Below, piece by piece: positions 58,734 through 64,000 of a stretch of 64,000 bases of DNA (the stretch's first letter is position 1; every line of letters starts with the position of its first letter). Origin of the DNA: Algicola sagamiensis DSM 14643 (GTDB taxonomy: Bacteria; Pseudomonadota; Gammaproteobacteria; Enterobacterales; Alteromonadaceae); contig NZ_KB894495.1 of NCBI RefSeq assembly GCF_000374485.1, forward strand, positions 1 to 64,000. Direction: 5' to 3'. The notes under the pieces were generated by a model that did no database searches, had not been told where the DNA came from, and worked only from the letters and a program-made list of their open reading frames with translations. The position numbers were made by a program, and so were the translations under genes.

Positions 58734-59795
58734 CTACATATCTTCAACTAAATGCCGCCCTTGTATATAAGCGCAAACTAACGAAGAAAGTCCTTGTCCG
58801 ACATCGTTCTCGCCAGCGGATAACCCCATTGGATGCTGTGAGGGGGCGCCTTCACAGAGATGAAGATAGCGACTTTGACGGAGCTGAGCGGATTCATACA
58901 CCATATGCTCCGCATCACCTAGGGTGATACCACCAATATTGTAAGCGCTCACAGGCATAAAACTAATGCTGTCCATATCCACTTCAACGCCAAATTGTTT
59001 GGCATGTTCAAGCAAATAGGTTTTCGCGTCGAAGACCGAGTCTGATAGGCTTTTTTCTCGGCGAATATATAAATTTTGATAGCTGTCGAAGCGAAAGTGT
59101 TTTTCTGAAAGGGCATCAAAGATCGCTTGATTATTTTTTTGCTCATGGAGTCCAATCACATAATAAGCAGATAAATAACCATCTTTATTTGCGTAGTGAA
59201 AGCCATTCCCACTATGGCGTCCTTCCAATGCGCGATAGTCAGCATGGGGGTCGAGGTTTATACAGCCAATATGGTTACCATAAGCTTGATAGAGGGCTTT
59301 TATGATGGGATAGCAATTATTATGACCTCCACCGATGACTATTGGCTCTAAACCAGCTTTGAAAACTTCTGTCAGTATAGGCAGCGCTCGTTCATCTAAT
59401 TGACTACAAAGCTCTCGTAATGTTGCCAGGTAATCTTTTGATGTAGGGGGAAGAAGATTTGCTTTTTCTTGAAGATCAGCAACATCTAAGTGACCGAGTA
59501 ACAAAATATCTTTGCCAGAAAAAAACTGCGTGGATTGTTGATTGATAAAGCGTTTTAGAAAGGCTTCCCATCCTCTATCGGCACCCCGTGTGCCGCAGTT
59601 TGCTCTTGGTCCTATATCTTCTGGTATACCAAAGAGGACAAACTGGACGCCTTGCTGTTTTGCTTGTTGGAGTTGTGCTGCAAGGGTGTCATTGTTCGGT
59701 AAAAAGTGGAAAACCTGCCCGATGCGGGTTTCACCTTCTCGGATGATTTGCCAGGGCAGGATTGTGTCTCTTTGATAGATATGCACATGTTCCAT
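58734..59795 (-). CDS. hutG: Formimidoylglutamase-like arginase-family hydrolase
   Basis: A 353-residue member of the arginase/agmatinase superfamily. Two-metal site motifs: IVIGGGHNN, INLDPHADYR and EVDMDSISF. By location at the end of a hut cluster it most likely removes formamide from formiminoglutamate, the fourth hut step; sequence motifs alone do not fix the substrate. It starts 6 bp after rraA on the same strand, so it is transcribed with rraA and not directly from the HutC-controlled promoter. Confidence 0.85.
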   Translation of the reverse strand: MEHVHIYQRDTILPWQIIREGETRIGQVFHFLPNNDTLAAQLQQAKQQGVQFVLFGIPEDIGPRANCGTRGADRGWEAFLKRFINQQSTQFFSGKDILLLGHLDVADLQEKANLLPPTSKDYLATLRELCSQLDERALPILTEVFKAGLEPIVIGGGHNNCYPIIKALYQAYGNHIGCINLDPHADYRALEGRHSGNGFHYANKDGYLSAYYVIGLHEQKNNQAIFDALSEKHFRFDSYQNLYIRREKSLSDSVFDAKTYLLEHAKQFGVEVDMDSISFMPVSAYNIGGITLGDAEHMVYESAQLRQSRYLHLCEGAPSQHPMGLSAGENDVGQGLSSLVCAYIQGRHLVEDM

Positions 59796-59801
59796 TGTGC
59801 T

Positions 59802-60290
59802 TTATTCTTCCATTTCAAGTTGATCAGGGGATAGGATGATCCCAGTACTGTCTGCATAAAGATGATCTTCTGGTAAGAATGTCACGCCAGCGAAGTTGAC
59901 GGGAATATCCTGCTCACCAGTGCCTTTTTCTTCTGCACCGACAGGAATGGATGCAACAGCTTGGATCCCAATATCCATGTCTTCAAGTACATCGACATCA
60001 CGAACGCTACCGTAACAAATGATCCCTTCCCAGTTATTTTCAATGGCTATTTCAGCAATCGTCGCATCTATCAAAGCGCGTCTTGTGGAACCGCCACCAT
60101 CAACCAGAAGTACTTTTCCAAGTCCATTCTCTTGAAGAGCTTTGATCACGAGTGCTTTATCTTCAAAACACTTTACAGTACTGATCTGACCGTAAAATGC
60201 ACTTTTTCCACCATATTGCAGAAAGATTGGATCAACAACATCGACCGAATCTGCGAAGAAATCACAAAGTTCTGAGGTATTAAATTCCAT
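59802..60290 (-). CDS. rraA: Regulator of RNase E activity RraA
   Basis: A 162-residue ring-forming protein. Motifs: [42 protein letters not shown] and ADSTGIILS. RraA binds RNase E and inhibits its endonuclease activity. Its stop is 6 bp before hutG, an unusual operon partner. Confidence 0.93.
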   Translation of the reverse strand: MEFNTSELCDFFADSVDVVDPIFLQYGGKSAFYGQISTVKCFEDKALVIKALQENGLGKVLLVDGGGSTRRALIDATIAEIAIENNWEGIICYGSVRDVDVLEDMDIGIQAVASIPVGAEEKGTGEQDIPVNFAGVTFLPEDHLYADSTGIILSPDQLEMEE

Positions 60291-60521
60291 AGCGAGGGCC
60301 TCTAATTCAGGGGTTGCGCAATGCTCAGATTATAACGAGCAGGCACCACATCACAAGAAAATATTCCTTTTGGTTTGATTTCATACAGAAACACTCAACA
60401 TGCTCACCTTTAAGAATGAATCACTGACATCTTCTATTGATGAAAAATTCAACGGAGTGTCACGTTCATCGCATAAGCTCAAAAAGTATGAATTCGTCAA
60501 TGTCAATGAAAGGAGATAGAA

Positions 60522-61046
60522 GTGGCTTTTGAACGTGCAAAACATATAGATACATCGTTGTTCTTTTACATGTTTTCGAAAAGTTGGACACCTGCGGTTT
60601 GTCGCTTCTTTTATTGGGTATCAAAGATCGGGGATGGCTACTGCTATCTGTTGATTGGCGTATTCGCATTTGGAATTGCTGGGGAAGAGGGACAAATGTT
60701 TTTTTTGCTGACCTTATTCGCTTTTGCGGTGGAGCTGCCGCTTTATTTTATTCTGAAACAGACCTTTAAGCGTGATCGGCCCTTAAGTCAGTCTGTTGAG
60801 GTGCGGGCGCATATTGTTCCTTCAGACCAATTTAGTCTGCCATCAGGGCATACCGCAGCAGCTTGTCTCATGGCTACGATGATCAGTGCTTACTTTGTCA
60901 CATTTGCTGTGATTGCCTGGGTGTTCGCCATTTTGATTGGGATCGCGCGCGTTGTCCTAGGGGTTCACTATCCAAGCGATGTTTTTGTAGGGGCATTACT
61001 GGGCTGTGGTAGTGCTTTGTTCGTTTTATTAACGGTAGCAAGTTGA
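60522..61046 (+). CDS. PAP2-family membrane phosphatase
   Basis: A 174-residue membrane protein with 4-5 hydrophobic segments. The phosphatidic-acid-phosphatase triad is complete: KRDRPL, PSGHTAA, and ARVVLGVHYPSD. Probable substrate a lipid phosphate (phosphatidylglycerophosphate or undecaprenyl diphosphate), not determinable here. The start is GTG at 60522 with AAGGAG upstream. Overlaps the glycosyltransferase gene by 4 bp. Confidence 0.92.
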   Translation: MAFERAKHIDTSLFFYMFSKSWTPAVCRFFYWVSKIGDGYCYLLIGVFAFGIAGEEGQMFFLLTLFAFAVELPLYFILKQTFKRDRPLSQSVEVRAHIVPSDQFSLPSGHTAAACLMATMISAYFVTFAVIAWVFAILIGIARVVLGVHYPSDVFVGALLGCGSALFVLLTVAS

Positions 61047-62121
61047 AGATGAAAAAGATTCTATATGGAGTACAAGGAACTGGGAATGGTCATACGACCC
61101 GTGCTCGTATGATGGCAAAGGCATTTCAACAGGTAGATGTTGAAGTTGATTACTTTTTTAGCGGGCGGCCACATGATAAATATTTTGACATGGATGTCTT
61201 TAGGGGATATCGGATAGAAGAGGGTGTCACGCTCTCATATGATCGTGGAAAAGTATCACCATTCAAAACATACATGCAAGCTGATCTCACTCGATTATTT
61301 CGTGATATTCGATCGCTCGATCTTTCTTCTTATGACTTAATCCTCAATGATTTTGAGCCGATTACAGCATGGGCCGGACGTTCCCAGAAAAAGCCAGTCA
61401 TTGCAATGTGCCATCAAGCTTCATTTATGCATCAGGCAGTACCAAAGTCAGGTGGTCATTTTATGACTCGCCAAATGATCAAGTGGTTTGCTCCCGCAGA
61501 CCTCTATTTAGGTGTTCATTGGTACCACTTTGGTGGTGCAATTATTCCACCATTTATTGAACCTTATGATGCGACATTACCGGATCAAAACTCGATTCTT
61601 GTTTATTTACCTTTTGAAAGTCTGGATGATATTGTGGAGTTGCTCCGTTGCTCCGTTGCTTCGAAGAATGCCGATTTATTTGTTACCATCCGGACGCGGT
61701 TGACCAAGAAGTTGATCATATCCAGCTCAGAGCACCATCACGTGATGCATTTCTCGAAGCACTGAGTGAGACGGCAGGTGTCATTGCAAATGCAGGCTTT
61801 GAGCTTTCCAGTGAAGCACTCACTCTTGGCAAAAAACTTCTTTTGAAGCCACTCCATGGTCAATTTGAGCAGCTTTCGAATGCATTAACGCTTGAACAGA
61901 TGAATGTCGCACGTGTGATGCACCAGTTCGATGTACATATATTGGAAGAATGGTTGGAGATGGGAAGCTTCGAACCCATTCGATTTCCACACGACCCTGG
62001 ATTGCTTGTAGATTGGATTATTCAAGGGAATTGGCATGCGCAAGTTGATGAATTATGCGAAGCACTCTGGGCGCAAGTCAATTTTCCAGTTGGGATTAAA
62101 AAAAGGATGATGATGATTTAA
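61043..62121 (+). pseudogene. MJ1255/VC2487-family glycosyltransferase, frameshifted by an 8-bp duplication
   Basis: A GT-B-like glycosyltransferase of the MJ1255/VC2487 type (ILYGVQGTGNGHTTRARMMA at the start; GVIANAGFELSSEALTLGKK in the C-terminal half). The frame from 61043 ends at 61765; the C-terminal part continues in another frame from about 61648 to 62121. The break lies at a tandem octamer TTGCTCCG (61640-61655). Removing one copy joins the frames into a protein of 356 residues reading DIVELLRCFEECRFICYHPD across the joint, the expected length and sense. So it is either a fresh inactivating duplication, a phase-variable switch, or a sequencing error. Starts 4 bp inside the PAP2 gene. 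Confidence 0.9.
61640..61660 (+). repeat. Tandem octanucleotide TTGCTCCG
   Basis: Two exact copies (61640-61647, 61648-61655) plus 5 bases of a third; 61656-61663 is TTGCTTCG, one mismatch. Copy number sets the reading frame of the glycosyltransferase: one fewer copy restores it. Confidence 0.92.
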
Positions 62122-62228
62122 GCGTGAATTCTGTCGAATTCGCTATACTAATTAGCATGTTCGCGTTTATCTAATTCATTATCAGCCTGATTAAATTTCA
62201 TGGCTGGTGGGGATCGTCGAGGTTTGTC

Positions 62229-64000
62229 GTGTCATCAAAGAATTTCACACTGCTGATTAAGCATAAACTCATTGCTAATGTGATCTTGGCAGGAGTCGGG
62301 ATGTTGGCCATGTTGGGCCTGCTTTTTTACGCAAATTTTACTTATACCCTGCTGAACGATACCTCGAGTCAAGTGTCAGCACTTAACCAAAGTGTATTGA
62401 TGTTGAGGCGCCATGAAAAAGATTTTATGGCGCGAAAAGATTTGAAGTATAAAACGAAGTTTGATGAAGAAGTTGAAAGGATCAAAGACACTTCAGACGC
62501 TTTAAAAGAAGAACTGGTCAGCTTTGGCCTAGGAACCAATGAGCTCAATGATTTTAATCGAATTATTAAGGAATACTCTGATTTATTTCATAAACTCGTT
62601 CAAAATCAACAAGCGATTGGAATGCATCCCAAAGATGCAAAATATGGCACGCTCAGAAAGGCTGTTCACAATGTCGAACAAGTACTCAAAGATAATGTGA
62701 ATTACCAACTACTTGCCGATATGCTTCAACTTCGCAGAAATGAAAAAGACTTTATGTTGCGACATAAAGAAAAGTATTTAGGCAAATTTGATAAAAATAT
62801 TAATAAATTCAAAACAAATTTAGAAGCAAGCTTTCTCGATGAAGATGTTCGAAAGACGTTGTCCGGGTATTTAGATGATTACTTGAGAGATTTTCGTTCT
62901 CTCGTTGAAGCGCAAAAAGCAATTGGTTTAGACGAGAAGTCTGGGATCCTTGGTGAATTACGGACAACTGTCTCTGAAACTGAATCTCAACTCAGCACAT
63001 TAAGTGATATTGTGAAAAAACGTTTGGATGAAAAACGAACGTCTCTTCGTGCGACAGCATTTACGATTTTCCTGATTGTGTTGGTTTCAGTCATGATATT
63101 TAATTTCCTAATTAGTCGAAGTGTGTTGATTCCTCTTGGCCATGTATCCCGGACAGTGAAAGTTATTCGGGAGCATGATGATTTGACCAAGCGCATTGAA
63201 GTGGAGAGCAAGGATGAGTTAGGTGTGATGTCAGATGATGTGAATTCATTACTGGATGATTTCCGAGAACTGATATTGAGAGTTGGCGAAGCGATGGATA
63301 CGCTAAACCGGGAAACAATGAGTCTGGCGGATAACTCCGTGAATAATCTAGAGGCGATTAGGCTCCAAAGCCAGGAAACAGACTCCGTTGCAACAGCTGT
63401 TGAAGAAATGGGTGCAACAATCCGAGAAATTGCACAAAACACAGAATTTGCGGCAGATAGGGCAAAACAGAGTAATGAAAATGCAACGATTGGGCAAAAA
63501 CAGGTCGATCAGACAGTATCAAAAATTGATCGTTTATCGGATCGCTTGGAAGTTTCTTCAAAATCAGTGACACAGCTGGCAAAAGACAGCGAAAATATCG
63601 GTGCAGTCATGACGGTGATCCGCGGTATCGCTGAGCAAACCAACCTTCTTGCGTTAAATGCGGCTATCGAGGCAGCTCGTGCAGGTGAACAAGGGCGAGG
63701 GTTTGCGGTTGTCGCAGATGAGGTTCGGAGTCTAGCACTGAGAACGCAAGAGTCGACTCAGGAAATCGAAAACATTATCACAAGTTTGCAGAGCCAAACC
63801 CGAGAAATCGTCGAGCTGATCCAAGCCTGTCAAAAAGAAGGCCAAGATAGTGTCGGTCAGGCGCAAACGGCAGGACAACGTCTTCAACAGATCAATGAAG
63901 ATGTTAACAATATTCTGGATATGAATACTCAAATCGCTTCAGCCATTGAAGAGCAAAGCCAAGTTGCAGCTGAAGTGGGTAGAAATGTGGTGAAAATCCG
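62229..64000 (+). CDS. Methyl-accepting chemotaxis protein with HBM-type sensor (right edge partial)
   Basis: Open to the right end of the window (590 codons seen). Start GTG at 62229 with GAGG 6 nt upstream. TM1 about 18-40; periplasmic helical region about 41-275 with two copies of the HBM signature RRxEKDFM ([13 protein letters not shown] near 70 and [13 protein letters not shown] near 170), as in receptors for TCA-cycle acids; TM2 about 280-300; HAMP ([14 protein letters not shown], near 300-350); and signalling hairpin tip [20 protein letters not shown]. The ligand is not determined. The C-terminus is missing. Confidence 0.93.
   Translation, partial: MSSKNFTLLIKHKLIANVILAGVGMLAMLGLLFYANFTYTLLNDTSSQVSALNQSVLMLRRHEKDFMARKDLKYKTKFDEEVERIKDTSDALKEELVSFGLGTNELNDFNRIIKEYSDLFHKLVQNQQAIGMHPKDAKYGTLRKAVHNVEQVLKDNVNYQLLADMLQLRRNEKDFMLRHKEKYLGKFDKNINKFKTNLEASFLDEDVRKTLSGYLDDYLRDFRSLVEAQKAIGLDEKSGILGELRTTVSETESQLSTLSDIVKKRLDEKRTSLRATAFTIFLIVLVSVMIFNFLISRSVLIPLGHVSRTVKVIREHDDLTKRIEVESKDELGVMSDDVNSLLDDFRELILRVGEAMDTLNRETMSLADNSVNNLEAIRLQSQETDSVATAVEEMGATIREIAQNTEFAADRAKQSNENATIGQKQVDQTVSKIDRLSDRLEVSSKSVTQLAKDSENIGAVMTVIRGIAEQTNLLALNAAIEAARAGEQGRGFAVVADEVRSLALRTQESTQEIENIITSLQSQTREIVELIQACQKEGQDSVGQAQTAGQRLQQINEDVNNILDMNTQIASAIEEQSQVAAEVGRNVVKI

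Overview
The window is chromosomal DNA of a Gammaproteobacterium, most likely a marine or aquatic heterotroph from the Vibrio / Alteromonas / Oceanospirillum part of the class. Three things point there. The gene strings are typically gammaproteobacterial: ftsB-ispD-ispF-truD-surE-pcm-yqaA-nlpD-rpoS, queA-tgt-yajC-secD-secF and pstC-pstA-pstB-phoU. Both RNase E inhibitors (RraA and RraB) are present. The DNA is moderately AT-rich. I cannot name a genus. No rRNA, tRNA, CRISPR array or intact insertion sequence was recognised.

Layout. 1-6700 is accessory: a 1942-residue RHS/YD-repeat protein with FG-GAP repeats and a variable C-terminal tail, an overlapping two-TM small protein (candidate immunity protein), a hairpin, an HU gene and a short direct repeat. 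6780-17550 is phosphate biology: polyphosphate kinase, a GcvR-like ACT protein, the Pst transporter (without pstS) with PhoU, then a PhoU-like DUF47 protein with a Pit transporter, with candidate Pho boxes ahead of both transport operons. 17600-20630 is peroxide defence (AhpD, AhpC, divergent OxyR) plus an HDOD protein. The 755-bp gap that follows holds an unannotated candidate small RNA and a 30-codon ORF with a strong ribosome binding site. 21383-26854 is tRNA queuosine synthesis and Sec translocation. 27364-32231 is lineage-specific: a secreted protein, an orphan propeller sensor with a decayed kinase module, a YHYH lipoprotein and a tiny basic secreted protein. 32339-35661 is GalU and a Fur-box-controlled TonB receptor.

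35800-42251 is the conserved ftsB-to-rpoS cluster (division, MEP isoprenoid pathway, tRNA pseudouridylation, survival and repair, stationary-phase sigma). 42499-50847 holds adenosine deaminase, RluA, a divergent YfiR / TPR-GGDEF pair (c-di-GMP), ParC, PlsC and RraB. 50902-59795 has a large PLP decarboxylase and a complete histidine utilisation pathway (hutH, hutU, hutC divergent from hutI; hutG linked to rraA), with a palindromic HutC-type operator between hutC and hutI. 60522 to the end has a PAP2 phosphatase, a glycosyltransferase broken by an 8-bp tandem duplication, and a chemoreceptor that runs off the right edge.

Most interesting: the RHS tail with its overlapping membrane partner (possible new polymorphic toxin/immunity pair); the orphan promoter-RNA-terminator unit near 20741-20882; the 30-residue small ORF at 21168-21260; the octanucleotide duplication that switches a glycosyltransferase out of frame; and the secreted protein plus decayed sensor kinase at 27364-30703.
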